From Rhodospirillales bacterium Ga0074136 (GTDB taxonomy: Bacteria; Pseudomonadota; Alphaproteobacteria; Acetobacterales; Acetobacteraceae), in NCBI GenBank assembly GCA_001464375.1, contig LNEW01000163.1:25142-89141 (forward strand): a DNA stretch of 64,000 nt. The letters run 5' to 3'. Position 1 is the stretch's first letter. Every line of letters begins with the position of its first letter. Position numbers and translations under genes: made by a program. Under the pieces are notes generated by a model. That model saw nothing but the letters and a program-made list of their open reading frames with translations. It made no database searches and was not told the origin of the DNA. Positions 26,375 through 37,863 of the stretch are shown in pieces.

Positions 26375-26440
26375 GGGGGCACCTCGCGGCTGCTGGGGTG
26401 CGCAATGGTCGCGCGCCCGAGCCTCCGTGGGAAGTGCCGA

Positions 26441-28876
<2,436 letters not shown>

Positions 28877-28933
28877 TCACTCCTGCTGGGAAGGGGATCT
28901 CAAGCGTGGTTGCAACATAGGGCTTTTCCGCCC

Positions 28934-30100
28934 TCAAGGCGACCCGGTTTCGCCCGCCCGGGCCAGGATTCCGGGCCGCGCTTCGAAGAGGTCCGCGACG
29001 CCCCGAAGCGGTCGGAAAACCTCGGTTTCCGTGCCGGTCAGGAAGACCTGCGCGGGCAACGCGGCCAGGGCGGCGAACAGCGCCTCCCGGCGGGCGGTAT
29101 CGAGATGCGCCGCCACCTCGTCCAGCAGCAGCAGGGGGGCGAAGCCGCGCGCCTCGGCGATCAGCGCCGCGTGGGCGAGCACGGTCGAGATCAGCAGCGC
29201 CTTCTGCTCCCCGGTCGAGCACAGGTCAGCGGGCTGGTCCTTGGGCAGGTGCACGAGCGTCATGTCGGCGCGATGCGCACCGCGCGCGGCTCCGCCGGCC
29301 GCGGCGTCGCGCCGGCGATCGGCGGCCAGCGCGGCGCGCAGCGTGTCCTCCACCGCGAGCGCCGGCTGCTCCGAAAGCGTGTCGGCGATCGGGCACAACA
29401 GGTCCATCCGCGCGGCGGGGAAGGCGCCGGTCGCGCTGCCTGCCTCCAGCACCGCGTTCAGCCGCAGCGCCAGCGCGCGGCGCGCGGCGGTGGCGGCGAC
29501 GGCGTGGCGCGCCATCGCATCCTCGAGTCCCGCGAGCCAGCGCGCATCCGCATGGCCTTGCGCCAGCAGGCGGTTGCGCTGGGACATCGCGTTGTCATGG
29601 GCGGCGACCTCGCGCGCATGGGCGGGCTCCAGCGCCCAGGCCAGGCGATCCAGGAAGCGCCGGCGGCCCGATGCACCTTCCTGGAACAGCCGGTCCATCT
29701 GTGGTGTCAGCCAGACCGCCGCCACACGGTCGGCCAGGTCGGATTGCGTGCGCACGGGCTCGCCATCCAGGCGGAACGCCCGGCGGTCGGTGGGCCCCGC
29801 GGGGTCCGATCCCGTGCCGAGGTCGAAGGCTCCCTCAGGCGTCGCGAAACGACCGGCGGCGGCCCAGGGGCGCGCGACGCCATCAACACGACGTCCGAAT
29901 TCGCCCATGCGCGCGCCACGCAATCCGCGGCCAGGACCGAGCAGCGAAATCGCTTCCAATAGGTTGGTCTTGCCAACGCCATTCTCGCCGGCAATCGCGA
30001 CGACGGGCGCGGCGAAATGCGCCTCCAGGACGGACCAGGAGCGGAAGTCCTGCAGCAGCAATCGCGTGAGCAGCAGGCTGGGAGACGGACGATGGCGCAC
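28934..30100 (-). CDS. recF: DNA replication and repair protein RecF
   Basis: About 388 residues, an SMC-like ATPase that loads RecA at gaps. It has Walker A in AIAGENGVGKTN, the signature CSTGEQKALLIS and Walker B in LLLLDEVAAHLD. No ATG stands near the conserved opening LLTRLLLQDFRSW. The GTG at 30100 gives a 12-residue lead and is the best available start; it has no clear Shine-Dalgarno. An in-frame ATG at 30286 would add 62 Arg/Pro-rich residues unlike the family. A short GC stem follows the stop before gyrB. Confidence 0.92.
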   Translation of the reverse strand: MRHRPSPSLLLTRLLLQDFRSWSVLEAHFAAPVVAIAGENGVGKTNLLEAISLLGPGRGLRGARMGEFGRRVDGVARPWAAAGRFATPEGAFDLGTGSDPAGPTDRRAFRLDGEPVRTQSDLADRVAAVWLTPQMDRLFQEGASGRRRFLDRLAWALEPAHAREVAAHDNAMSQRNRLLAQGHADARWLAGLEDAMARHAVAATAARRALALRLNAVLEAGSATGAFPAARMDLLCPIADTLSEQPALAVEDTLRAALAADRRRDAAAGGAARGAHRADMTLVHLPKDQPADLCSTGEQKALLISTVLAHAALIAEARGFAPLLLLDEVAAHLDTARREALFAALAALPAQVFLTGTETEVFRPLRGVADLFEARPGILARAGETGSP

Positions 30101-30535
30101 GGGGTATCCGATACCAGCAGCGCGGCGATGCGGAAATGATCGCGTCGGCCGCGCCCAGCGATGACCTTCGGGCGGAAGAAGGTGGGGGAGCGCAAGGCGG
30201 TGTTCGGCGGGCGTTGCTGGCCTTCTCGATGGCCCGCGCACCGTCTGCGCAAGGGCGCGGGTCTGGCCGCATGCGGAAGCCCGCATTCTCGAAAAGCCGT
30301 CTCGGCTCCCGGCAAAGCGCGCCCGTCTGCTCCCTGCCGGACGGTCACGTCTTCGTTGTCACCGTGCCAGGACCCGCGCTCGCGTCCGGAGACGGCATGA
30401 CGATCGCCGATGTTTCGAACGTACCGGCGCGCTGCGAAGTCGTCGTTTCGTCGACGGACCTCGTCATACGCCTGGCGGCTGAAACGACCGCCGTCGCAAG
30501 GGCGGCAGCGCCGCTCGAATGGGGCCGTTCGCCGC
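30101..30535. other. Gap between dnaN and recF (435 bp)
   Basis: No gene is supported. A rightward open frame (about 150 codons from 30136) has an atypical Arg/Ser/Pro composition and no domain. A small stem (ATGCGG / CCGCAT, loop AAGC) lies at 30271-30286. The gap is unusually long for neighbouring dnaN and recF genes and may carry a recF promoter, but no convincing -35/-10 pair was found. Confidence 0.5.
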
Positions 30536-31666
30536 CTAGACCCGCATCGGCATCAATACGTAGAGCGCCTCGGGCTTGGCCGCATCCTTGACGATGGTCG
30601 GCGCCGCGCCATCGGCGAACAGGAATTCCACGCTCTCGCCGATCTGCGCGGTGATGTCGGTCAAGTAGCGCGCCTGGAAGCCGATCTCGAGCGGGCTGTT
30701 TTCATACGACACGGTGTCGCCCTCGAGCTCCTCCTGCGCCTGGCCCTGCTCGGGGCTGGCGGCCGACAGCATCAGGTTGTTGCGCGAGATCGACAGCTTC
30801 ACCGGCCGCGACCGCTCCGAGGAGATCGCCGCGACGCGCGCCACCGCCTCCTCGAAATCCTTCTTCGGCACGGTCAGCTTCTTGTCGTTGCCGCGCGGGA
30901 TCACGCGCTCGTATTCCGGGAAGGTGCCGTCGATCAGCTTGCTGGTGAGCGAGACGGTGCCCAGCGAGAACCGGATCTTGGTGTCCGACAGGCGGATCTC
31001 GATCTCGTCCTGCGTCTCCTCGGCCAGCTTGCGCACCTCGTTCACTGTCTTGCGCGGCACGATCACGCCCGGCATGCCCTTCGCCCCTTCGGGCAGCGGT
31101 TCCTCGACGCGCGCGAGGCGATGGCCGTCGGTCGCGACCGCGCGCAGCACCGCGGTGCCATCGCTGTCCGCGGCATGCAGGTAGATGCCGTTGAGGTAGT
31201 AGCGCGTTTCTTCCGTGCTGATGGCGAAGCGCGTGCGGTCGATCAGGTCGCGCAGTACGCCCGCCTTGATGGCGAACTTCGTCGGCATCTTGCCCTCGGT
31301 CATCGAGGGGAAGTCGTCGACCGGCAGCACCGACAGCGTGGTGTTGAACTTGCCCGCGCGCAGCGACAGCGGGCCATCGCCGCCGCCATGGTCGAACTCG
31401 ACGCGCGCCCCGTCGGGCAGCTTGCGCACGATCTCATACAGCGTCGAGGCCGGCGCGGTGGTGCGCCCGCCCCGCGTGACGGTCACGCCGGCCACTTCCT
31501 CGACCACCGCGATCTCCATGTCGGTGGCGGTCAGCGTCAGGGTGCCCTCGGTCCTCGCGTCGATCAGGACATTGGCGAGGATGGGGATGGTGTTGCGCCG
31601 CTCCACCACGCTCTGCACATGCGCGAGAGCCTTGAGCAGCACTGCCCGGTCGACCGTGAACTTCAT
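30536..31666 (-). CDS. dnaN: DNA polymerase III sliding clamp (beta subunit)
   Basis: A 376-residue clamp, three repeats of the clamp domain. It opens KFTVDRAVLLKALAHVQSVVERRNTIPILANV (landmark in parts), has ATDMEIAVVEEV near 48, FAISTEETRYYLNGIYLH near 160-177, ATDGHRLAR at about 196, and ends with the usual YVLMPMRV. The start at 31666 is set by this conserved opening. It encircles DNA and tethers Pol III and repair enzymes. It lies 425 bp downstream of dnaA. Confidence 0.98.
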   Translation of the reverse strand: MKFTVDRAVLLKALAHVQSVVERRNTIPILANVLIDARTEGTLTLTATDMEIAVVEEVAGVTVTRGGRTTAPASTLYEIVRKLPDGARVEFDHGGGDGPLSLRAGKFNTTLSVLPVDDFPSMTEGKMPTKFAIKAGVLRDLIDRTRFAISTEETRYYLNGIYLHAADSDGTAVLRAVATDGHRLARVEEPLPEGAKGMPGVIVPRKTVNEVRKLAEETQDEIEIRLSDTKIRFSLGTVSLTSKLIDGTFPEYERVIPRGNDKKLTVPKKDFEEAVARVAAISSERSRPVKLSISRNNLMLSAASPEQGQAQEELEGDTVSYENSPLEIGFQARYLTDITAQIGESVEFLFADGAAPTIVKDAAKPEALYVLMPMRV

Positions 31667-32091
31667 CGCTGCACCGACGCCCCGATCCTGTGGCGGCCGC
31701 CGCATCGAAGGATGCGGGACCGCCGGTGTCCCCCTTAGTTTCCCCCGCGGACACCGGGGCCGAATCGGCCCGCGCGGCGGCCGGCCGAGGGGGGCGAACC
31801 ATATCAGCGGGATTCAGGCGGGGAAAGGCGGGAAAGCCGAGCAAACCGGGCCGGGCGCCGCGGAAACCCGGCCACGTGGGGCGCATGCCCCCCGCCGTGT
31901 CGGGCGCGCGCCCACGGCCGACGGGTGCGACAGCCTCGGCCGTGCCACACCTTTTCGGATCGTGCCCCGCGCGATCCGGGAGCGCACAGCGCGACCGCGC
32001 CCAGCCCGCCAACCGCCCCCGACGCACCAGCGCATGGCGCGAAGGCAAGGGCCACGGATGTGGCTCGCCCGCCGCCTGAGGGCCAAAAGAC
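31667..32091. other. Gap between dnaA and dnaN (425 bp)
   Basis: No gene is supported on either strand. It contains copy 1 of the dispersed repeat (31948-32060) and, nearer dnaN, an inverted repeat CCGGTGTCC (31723-31731) / GGACACCGG (31749-31757) with a 17-base loop. The latter may terminate the dnaA transcript or lie in the dnaN leader. No cluster of TTATCCACA-type DnaA boxes was found by eye. Confidence 0.6.
31948..32060 (-). repeat. Dispersed intergenic repeat, copy 1
   Basis: About 113 bp read on the minus strand, from CATCCG to AAAAGGTG. Its core, CTGGGCGCGGTCGCGCTG followed by TGCGCTCCCGGATCGCGC, occupies 31969-32004. The same core appears at 51007-51036 and 57202-57238. The 3' part forms an inverted repeat CGGATCG...CGATCCG. 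It sits between dnaA and dnaN. Confidence 0.85.
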
Positions 32092-33537
32092 CTACGTCTC
32101 GAGCATCCGCCGCAGCAGCTCGACATCCTCGGCAAAGGCCGCATCCGCCTGCATCAGCTCGGAAATGCGCGAGACGGCGTGCATCACCGTGGTGTGGTCG
32201 CGGTTGCCGAAGCGCCGCCCGATCTCGGGCAGGGATCGCGAGGTGAGCTGCTTGGCCAGGTACATCGCCACCTGGCGCGGCCGGGCCACGGCCCGCGCAC
32301 GGCGCGGACTGCTCATGTCGGTCAGGCGGATGTTGTAGTGCTCCGCCACCTTGCGCTGGATCTCCTCGATCGTCACGCGGCGGTCGTGGGCGCGCAGGAT
32401 GTCGTGCAGCACTTCCTGCGCGTTATCAAGCGTCACGGCGCGGCCGAACAGGTTGGCGTGCGCGATCAGGCGGTTCAGCGCGCCCTCCAGCTCGCGGACG
32501 TTCGACGTGATCTTGTGCGCCAGGAATTCCTGGACGCTCTTGGGCACATCGACACCGGCCGCGGTGGCCTTCGCCACCAGGATCGACAGGCGCAATTCGA
32601 ATGTGGTCGCGTGGATATCCGCCACCATGCCGCAGCCGAGGCGCGTGCGCAGCCGGTCCTCCAGGCCATTGAGGTCCGATGGCGACTTGTCGGCACTCAC
32701 CACGATCTGCTTGCCGGCATCGACCAAGGCATTGAAGGTGTGGAAGAATTCTTCCTGCGTATTGTCCTTGCCGATCAGGAACTGCAGGTCGTCCACCATC
32801 AGCACGTCGACCGAGCGCAGGCTTTCCTTGAACTCCATGGTGGACTGGCTGCGCAGCGCGGCGATGAAGCGATACATGAACTTCTCGGCGCTCATGTAGG
32901 CGACATTGCGGGCCGGTTCGCCGGCGCGGATCGCCCAGGCGACAGCGTGCATCAGGTGGGTCTTGCCCAGGCCCACGCCGCCATACAGGAACAACGGGTT
33001 GAAGCCGGGCAGCGCCGGTTTCTCGGCCACCCGCCGCGCGCAGGCATGGGCGAATTCATTCGGCTTGCCGACAACGAAGGTGTCGAAGGTGAAGCGCGGG
33101 TCGAGCGGCGCCGACCAGTCGCCGCGCGCATCGCCGGACCGCACCGCGACCCGGCCGGCCGAGAGCGGCTCCGCCAGGCCGTTGCGCCGCGGCGGGCCGT
33201 CGCGCCCGGGGGCCGCCGCCTCGTCGGCATCCTCGGCCGACGCGGCCGGGCGCTGCGGGCCCAGGCGCACATCGACGCGCCGCACGGCCGGGCTCTCCTG
33301 CTGCCAGAGCGCGCTCAGGCGATCGCCGTAGTGGCTGCGTACCCAGTCGCGCAGGAAACGTGTCGGCAGCACCACGATGGCTTCGTCGCCCTCGATGCCG
33401 GCCAGCGTCATCTGGCGCAGCCAAGTGCGGTACTCGACCTCGCCCACTTCCTCGCGCAGGCGACCGCGGATTCGTGCCCAGGCCTCCCCCATCGTGGCGG
33501 GGGAAAGCGACGGACCCGACCCGGCTTGCTTCTCCAT
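32092..33537 (-). CDS. dnaA: Chromosomal replication initiator DnaA
   Basis: A 481-residue initiator. Domain I (about 1-85) has WARIRGRLREEVGEVEYRTWL; a Pro/Arg/Ala-rich domain II follows to about 145. Domain III has RFTFDTFVVGKPNEFAHA, Walker A in YGGVGLGKTHL and Walker B in LMVDDLQFL. Domain IV carries the DnaA-box-binding signature GNRDHTTVMHA. The ATG at 33537 has AGGGG upstream; an in-frame ATG at 33561 is the alternative. It binds oriC and opens the origin; no box cluster was found beside it, so oriC may lie elsewhere. Confidence 0.97.
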   Translation of the reverse strand: MEKQAGSGPSLSPATMGEAWARIRGRLREEVGEVEYRTWLRQMTLAGIEGDEAIVVLPTRFLRDWVRSHYGDRLSALWQQESPAVRRVDVRLGPQRPAASAEDADEAAAPGRDGPPRRNGLAEPLSAGRVAVRSGDARGDWSAPLDPRFTFDTFVVGKPNEFAHACARRVAEKPALPGFNPLFLYGGVGLGKTHLMHAVAWAIRAGEPARNVAYMSAEKFMYRFIAALRSQSTMEFKESLRSVDVLMVDDLQFLIGKDNTQEEFFHTFNALVDAGKQIVVSADKSPSDLNGLEDRLRTRLGCGMVADIHATTFELRLSILVAKATAAGVDVPKSVQEFLAHKITSNVRELEGALNRLIAHANLFGRAVTLDNAQEVLHDILRAHDRRVTIEEIQRKVAEHYNIRLTDMSSPRRARAVARPRQVAMYLAKQLTSRSLPEIGRRFGNRDHTTVMHAVSRISELMQADAAFAEDVELLRRMLET

Positions 33538-33780
33538 GCGACCCCTGCCCCTCTCGTGCATGCGCCGGGGTTCTTTTCCCCGGACCCCTCGCCGCCGCCC
33601 CTGCCGGGCTGTCGGTCGAGCCACCCCCCTATAACGCACTCAAGACTAGGCTCCGGCGCGTGGAGCACAAACAACAAATCCGTAATGCGCGCATCGTCCC
33701 AAACAACGCGCGCAGAAGGGATGCCGCGGTTAACTACCGCGACTTCCGTTCTGCGATTACTGATCGTGACTTGACTTGTG

Positions 33781-33796
33781 GGCCGGTGACCCGGCC
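33781..33796 (-). terminator. Hairpin after rpsT and features of the dnaA upstream gap
   Basis: GGCCGG-TGAC-CCGGCC, a perfect 6-bp stem, lies eight bases beyond the rpsT stop and is the likely end of that transcript. The rest of the 266-bp gap to dnaA is AT-richer than its surroundings. A second small stem, CGCGGT-TAACT-ACCGCG, is at 33725-33741. The dnaA promoter should lie here, but no hexamer pair is convincing. Confidence 0.45.
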
Positions 33797-33803
33797 GCGC
33801 AGA

Positions 33804-34082
33804 CTACGACGCGGCGGCCGCGCCGATCGACTTCACCCGCGCGGAAAGGCGCGAAACCTTCCGCGCCACCGTGTTGGCGTGCAGCGTCCCCTTGGTCACC
33901 GCGCGCTGCAGCTCAGGCTGCGCCGCACGGAAGGCTTCCTGCGCGGCGGCCTTGTCGCCGGTCGCAATGGCTTCCTCCAGCTTGCGCACGAAGCTGCGCA
34001 CGCGCGACTTGCGCGCCCTGTTGCGCGCAACGCGCTTCACGTTCTGGCGGATGCGCTTGCGCGCCGACGCGGTATTCGCCAT
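33804..34082 (-). CDS. rpsT: 30S ribosomal protein S20
   Basis: A 92-residue basic protein that binds 16S rRNA during small-subunit assembly. It opens [16 protein letters not shown], has the [19 protein letters not shown] helix and the ending [19 protein letters not shown] (landmarks in pieces), which are the S20 pattern. Length is normal. A strong sigma-70-like promoter is recognisable about 75-100 bp upstream of its ATG. rpsT next to dnaA is the common alphaproteobacterial arrangement. Confidence 0.98.
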   Translation of the reverse strand: MANTASARKRIRQNVKRVARNRARKSRVRSFVRKLEEAIATGDKAAAQEAFRAAQPELQRAVTKGTLHANTVARKVSRLSARVKSIGAAAAS

Positions 34083-34156
34083 GGGGATTCCGGTTCACAT
34101 CGATCTGAGGGTCTACGCCATCGCGGGCCGAAGCGTGGTCGCGATGAAGGCGGGCG

Positions 34157-34185
34157 TTCTAATGCCGACGGGCGCAGCGCGTCAA
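34157..34185 (-). promoter_or_regulatory. rpsT: Sigma-70-type promoter for rpsT
   Basis: On the minus strand TTGACG (34185-34180) is followed by exactly 17 bases and then TTAGAA (34162-34157). Transcription would begin near 34150, giving a leader of about 68 bases before the rpsT start at 34082. It is the best consensus-like promoter seen in the window. Confidence 0.7.
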
Positions 34186-34220
34186 GCGGGCGCCGCGCCC
34201 GAAATCCATGCCGCGCGCCC

Positions 34221-34997
34221 TCAGCGCTGCACGAAGGCCGGCTTGCGCTTCTCCGCGAAGGCCGACATGCCCTCCTTCTGGTCCTCGGTCGCGAACAGGC
34301 TGAGGAACAGGCGGCGCTCGGTGCGCACGCCCTCGGTGAGCGTGCTTTCGAAGGCGGCGTTCACCGCTTCCTTCGCCATCGCCACAGACGGCCCGGACAG
34401 CGCGGCGATCTTGGCGCCGATCTTCACCGCCTCATTCATCAGGTCGGCCGCCGGCACCACGCGCGTCACCAGGCTGGCGCGCTCCGCCTCGGCCGCGTCC
34501 ATCATGCGCCCGGTCAGGATCATTTCCATGGCCTTGGACTTGCCGACGGCGCGGGTCAGGCGCTGCGACCCACCGGCGCCGGGGATGATGCCGAGGTTGA
34601 TCTCCGGCTGGCCGAACTTCGCGGTATCGGCGGCGATGATCAGGTCGCACATCATTGCCAATTCGCAACCGCCACCCAGCGCGAAGCCGGCCACCGCGGC
34701 GATGACGGGCTTCCTGATCTCCAGCACCGTCTCCCAGCGCTCGGCGATGAAATCGTTGAAATAGACGGCGGGGAAGGTGCGATCCTTCATTTCCTTGATG
34801 TCGGCGCCAGCGGCGAAGGCCTTCTCGCTGCCGGTCAGCACGATGGCGGCGATGGCCGGGTCGGCATCGTAGCCGCGCAGCGCCTGGCCGAGCTCCGTCA
34901 TGAGCTGGTCGCAAAGCGCATTCAGCGCCTGCGGGCGGTTCAGCCGGATGATGGCGACGCGCCCCTCGGTCTCGGTCAGGATCATCTCGTAGGGCAT
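34221..34997 (-). CDS. Enoyl-CoA hydratase
   Basis: A 258-residue crotonase-fold enzyme, which hydrates 2-enoyl-CoA in beta-oxidation. [12 protein letters not shown] at about 59-70 forms the CoA-binding oxyanion strand. [14 protein letters not shown] at 105-118 holds the first catalytic glutamate region, and [20 protein letters not shown] at 128-147 the second, both glutamates being present (E112 and E132). This matches true hydratases rather than degenerate family members. The start at 34997 (PYEMILTE) is set by the conserved opening. It lies upstream of rpsT on the same strand. Confidence 0.93.
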   Translation of the reverse strand: MPYEMILTETEGRVAIIRLNRPQALNALCDQLMTELGQALRGYDADPAIAAIVLTGSEKAFAAGADIKEMKDRTFPAVYFNDFIAERWETVLEIRKPVIAAVAGFALGGGCELAMMCDLIIAADTAKFGQPEINLGIIPGAGGSQRLTRAVGKSKAMEMILTGRMMDAAEAERASLVTRVVPAADLMNEAVKIGAKIAALSGPSVAMAKEAVNAAFESTLTEGVRTERRLFLSLFATEDQKEGMSAFAEKRKPAFVQR

Positions 34998-35055
34998 GTG
35001 CCGCCTTCCTTGCCGCGTGTGTGCCCTGCGGCTGTAGCGCAGCGCGGCCGGCGCC

Positions 35056-35917
35056 TCAACGCTGCCGCCGCGCGCAGAAGAAGCTGGACCGGCCGGATTG
35101 CACGATGCGCTGGATGGGTGCCCCGCAATGCGGGCAGGGCGCGCCCTCCCGGCCATAGACCGCGAAGGTGTCCTGGAAGCGCCCGAGCTCGCCATCCGCG
35201 CGCACATAGTCCCGCAGCGAGGACCCGCCGGCGCCGATGGACTCCGCCAGCACCGCCTTGATGGCGGGCACCAGCCGCGCGGCGCGGGTGCCGGCCACGC
35301 TGGCAGCGAGCCGCCGGGGCGAGATGCCGGCGCGAAACAGCGCCTCGCAGACATAGATGTTGCCCAGGCCCGCCACCACGCCCTGTCGGCGTGTGCCGGC
35401 CGACCAGCGCGGCCGACAGCACCCTTTCGGTGAAGGCATCCTCCAGCGGCTCCGGACCCAGCCCGGCCAGCAGCCGGTGCGCATCCTCGGCCGCCGTCGC
35501 CACCAGGTCGACCGACCCGAAGCGCCGCGGGTCCACGAAGCCGACCCGCCAGCCATGGTCGGTCGTGATCACCAGATGCTCATGCGCCTCCGGCGGTGCG
35601 TTGTGGCCGCGCGCGTCCGAGGCCGCGCCCTGCGGGCCGATCCGCGCCACCGGCGCCGCCCCGGCCGGGCGCGCCACCATCCGCCCCGACATGCCCAGGT
35701 GGATCAGCAGGCTCTCGCCGCCCTCCAGCCGCATCAACATGTATTTCGCCCGGCGACGGAATGACAGCACGCGCTGTCCCTCCATCCGGCGCACCAGGCC
35801 CTCCGGGAAGGGGAAGCGCAGGTCCGGCCGGCGTTGCTCGACCTCGGTGATGCGGCTCCCCTCCAGCACGGCGGCCAGGCCGCGCATCACGGTCTCCACT
35901 TCCGGCAATTCGGGCAT
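35056..35917 (-). pseudogene. mutM: Formamidopyrimidine-DNA glycosylase, frameshifted
   Basis: This is an 8-oxoguanine glycosylase gene (Fpg) that cannot be read through. The start PELPEVETVMRGL is intact, with GGGGAGG upstream, and the frame runs to LVGRHTP near 35390. The expected segment of about eight residues (the IKxxLLDQ region, containing a conserved lysine) is missing. The continuation [22 protein letters not shown] is in another frame. About 23 bases appear lost. The zinc finger is also imperfect: CPHCG is kept, but the last pair reads CARR, so the fourth cysteine is Arg. Read in the first frame the gene runs on as unrelated sequence. Sequencing error could explain the shift but not both changes. 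Confidence 0.82.
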
Positions 35918-35935
35918 GGTGCCTCCCCTTTCGCG

Positions 35936-36688
35936 ATGATCAGCGACAGCCCCCAGGACCAGGCCGATTTCGGCTACCGCAGCGTGCCGCGCGCCGAGAA
36001 GGCGGCGATGGTGCGCGACGTCTTCGAAAGCGTGGCGCCGCGCTACGACGTGATGAATGATTTGATGTCGCTCGGCATCCATCGCGTCTGGAAGCGCATC
36101 TTCGTCAATGCGATCGCGTGCTCGCCGCGCGAGACGCTGCTCGACCTGGCCGGCGGCACCGGGGATATCGCCTTCCTGGCCAAGGAACGCGGCGCCGGCC
36201 GGGTGATCCTGACCGACGTCAATCCTGCGATGCTGGCGGTCGCGCAGACCCGCGCGCTCGATCGCGGCCTGGCCGAGGGCATCGACTTCATGGTGGTCGA
36301 CGCCGAACACATCCCCCTGCCCGACCGCAGCGTCGAGAAGGTCTCGATTGCCTTCGGCCTGCGCAACTGCACCGACAAGGACGCGGTGCTGCGCGAAGCC
36401 CGGCGCGTGCTGCGCCCGGGCGGGCGGTTCCACTGCCTGGAATTCTCGCGGCTCGAGATCTCCGCCCTGGTGCCGCTGTACGACGCCTGGTCGTTCAAGG
36501 CGCTGCCGGCCATCGGCGAACGCGTGGCGAAGGACCGCGACAGCTACGAATACCTGGCCGAGAGCATCCGCATGTTCCCCGACCAGGAAACGCTGGCGGG
36601 CATGATGCGCAAGGCGGGGCTGGAGAAGGTCGCGGTGCGCAACCTGTCGGGCGGGATCGTGGCGATCCATACCGGGTGGCGGCTGTAG
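35936..36688 (+). CDS. ubiE: Ubiquinone/menaquinone C-methyltransferase
   Basis: A 250-residue SAM-dependent methyltransferase of quinone synthesis. FGYRSVPRAEKAAMVRDVFESVAPRYDVMNDLMS (landmark in parts) is the N-terminal signature. DLAGGTGDIAF at 63-73 is the SAM-binding motif I, and IAFGLRNCTDK and VLRPGGRFHCLEFS follow. The ending NLSGGIVAIHTGWRL is typical. The ATG at 35936 is only 18 bp from the divergent mutM start, so the two share a tiny regulatory gap. It is followed after two bases by coaBC. Confidence 0.96.
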   Translation: MISDSPQDQADFGYRSVPRAEKAAMVRDVFESVAPRYDVMNDLMSLGIHRVWKRIFVNAIACSPRETLLDLAGGTGDIAFLAKERGAGRVILTDVNPAMLAVAQTRALDRGLAEGIDFMVVDAEHIPLPDRSVEKVSIAFGLRNCTDKDAVLREARRVLRPGGRFHCLEFSRLEISALVPLYDAWSFKALPAIGERVAKDRDSYEYLAESIRMFPDQETLAGMMRKAGLEKVAVRNLSGGIVAIHTGWRL

Positions 36689-36690
36689 GC

Positions 36691-37863
36691 GTGCGCATCC
36701 TGCTGGTCGTCTCGGGTTCGGTCGCTGCCTACAAGGCGCTGGAACTGACGCGCCTGCTGCGGCGCGACGGCGCGCAGGTCATGGCCATCCTCACCGCCGG
36801 CGGCGCACGCTTCGTCACCAGGGAGGCGCTGGCCGCCATCACCGGCGAACGCGTGCATGACGACCTCTGGGCCGCGGAGGCCGAGATCGGCCATATCCGC
36901 CTGGCGCGCTGGCCTGACCTTGTCGCGGTGGTGCCGGCCTCGGCCGACCTGATGGCGAAGATGGCGCATGGCATCGCCGACGACCTCGCGACCTGCGTGC
37001 TGCTGGCGACGCGGGCGAAAATACTGGTCGCGCCGGCGATGAACCCGGCGATGTGGGCGCATCCGGCGACCCAGGCGAACATCGCCACGCTGCGCGCGCG
37101 CGGCGTGGTCATCGCCGGTCCCGACGACGGACCGATGGCCGAACCGGAAAGCGGCCCCGGCCGCCTGGTGGAACCTGGCGCGTTGCGCGATGCGATCCAC
37201 GCCGTCCTGTCGGATGGACCGCTGAAGGGCCGCCACGTCATCGTCACCTCCGGCCCGACGCATGAAGCGATCGACCCGGTGCGCTACATCGCCAACCGGT
37301 CCTCGGGAAAACAGGGCCACGCCATCGCGGCCGCGCTCGCCGCACTCGGGGCGCGCGTCACATTGGTCAGCGGCCCGGTGGCACAGCCCGACCCGCCCGG
37401 CGTGGCCGTGGCGCGCGTCGAATCCGCGCGCGACATGCTCGCCGCCTGCGAGGCCGCGCTGCCCGCCGATGCCGCCATCTGCGCCGCCGCCGTGGCCGAT
37501 TGGCGCACCGCGCGCGAAGCCACGCAGAAAATGAAAAAGGTGCCGGGCGAGCCGCCACCGCCGCTGGACCTCGCGCTCAACCCCGACATCCTTGCCACTC
37601 TCGCCGCGCCCGGCCCGCGCCGCCCGGCCCTGGTGGTCGGCTTCGCCGCCGAGACCGAGGCCGTGGTCGACAACGCCATCGCCAAGCGGGCGCGCAAGGG
37701 CTGCGACTGGATCGTAGCCAACGATGTCTCCGGCGACGTCATGGGCGGCGCCGAGAACGCCGTGCATCTGGTGACCGAGGCCGGCGTCGAGGACTGGCCG
37801 CGCCTTCCCAAGCAAGACGTCGCGCGCCGCCTCGCCGCGCGCGTCGCGGAGGCGCTGGCATGA
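36691..37863 (+). CDS. coaBC: Bifunctional phosphopantothenoylcysteine decarboxylase/synthase
   Basis: A 390-residue Dfp/CoaBC protein of coenzyme A synthesis. The N-terminal flavoprotein half (CoaC) has [17 protein letters not shown], the active-site histidine in [11 protein letters not shown], and [16 protein letters not shown]. The C-terminal half (CoaB) has [24 protein letters not shown] (landmark in parts) and AAAVADWR. The GTG at 36691 is chosen just after the ubiE stop; a GTG at 36676, overlapping ubiE, is possible. Its stop overlaps dut (ATGA). ubiB, commonly placed between ubiE and coaBC, is absent. Confidence 0.95.
   Translation: MRILLVVSGSVAAYKALELTRLLRRDGAQVMAILTAGGARFVTREALAAITGERVHDDLWAAEAEIGHIRLARWPDLVAVVPASADLMAKMAHGIADDLATCVLLATRAKILVAPAMNPAMWAHPATQANIATLRARGVVIAGPDDGPMAEPESGPGRLVEPGALRDAIHAVLSDGPLKGRHVIVTSGPTHEAIDPVRYIANRSSGKQGHAIAAALAALGARVTLVSGPVAQPDPPGVAVARVESARDMLAACEAALPADAAICAAAVADWRTAREATQKMKKVPGEPPPPLDLALNPDILATLAAPGPRRPALVVGFAAETEAVVDNAIAKRARKGCDWIVANDVSGDVMGGAENAVHLVTEAGVEDWPRLPKQDVARRLAARVAEALA

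Noticed and set aside
30136..30591. Rightward frame of about 150 codons between recF and dnaN.
   Set aside because: It overlaps the recF-dnaN gap and the end of dnaN, has biased Arg/Ser/Pro/Ala composition, no ribosome site and no recognisable domain.
34982..36670. A long leftward frame of about 560 codons containing the N-terminal half of MutM.
   Set aside because: It begins antisense to ubiE and continues past the frameshift as nonsense. Only the portion from 35917 to about 35390 is genuine mutM sequence.
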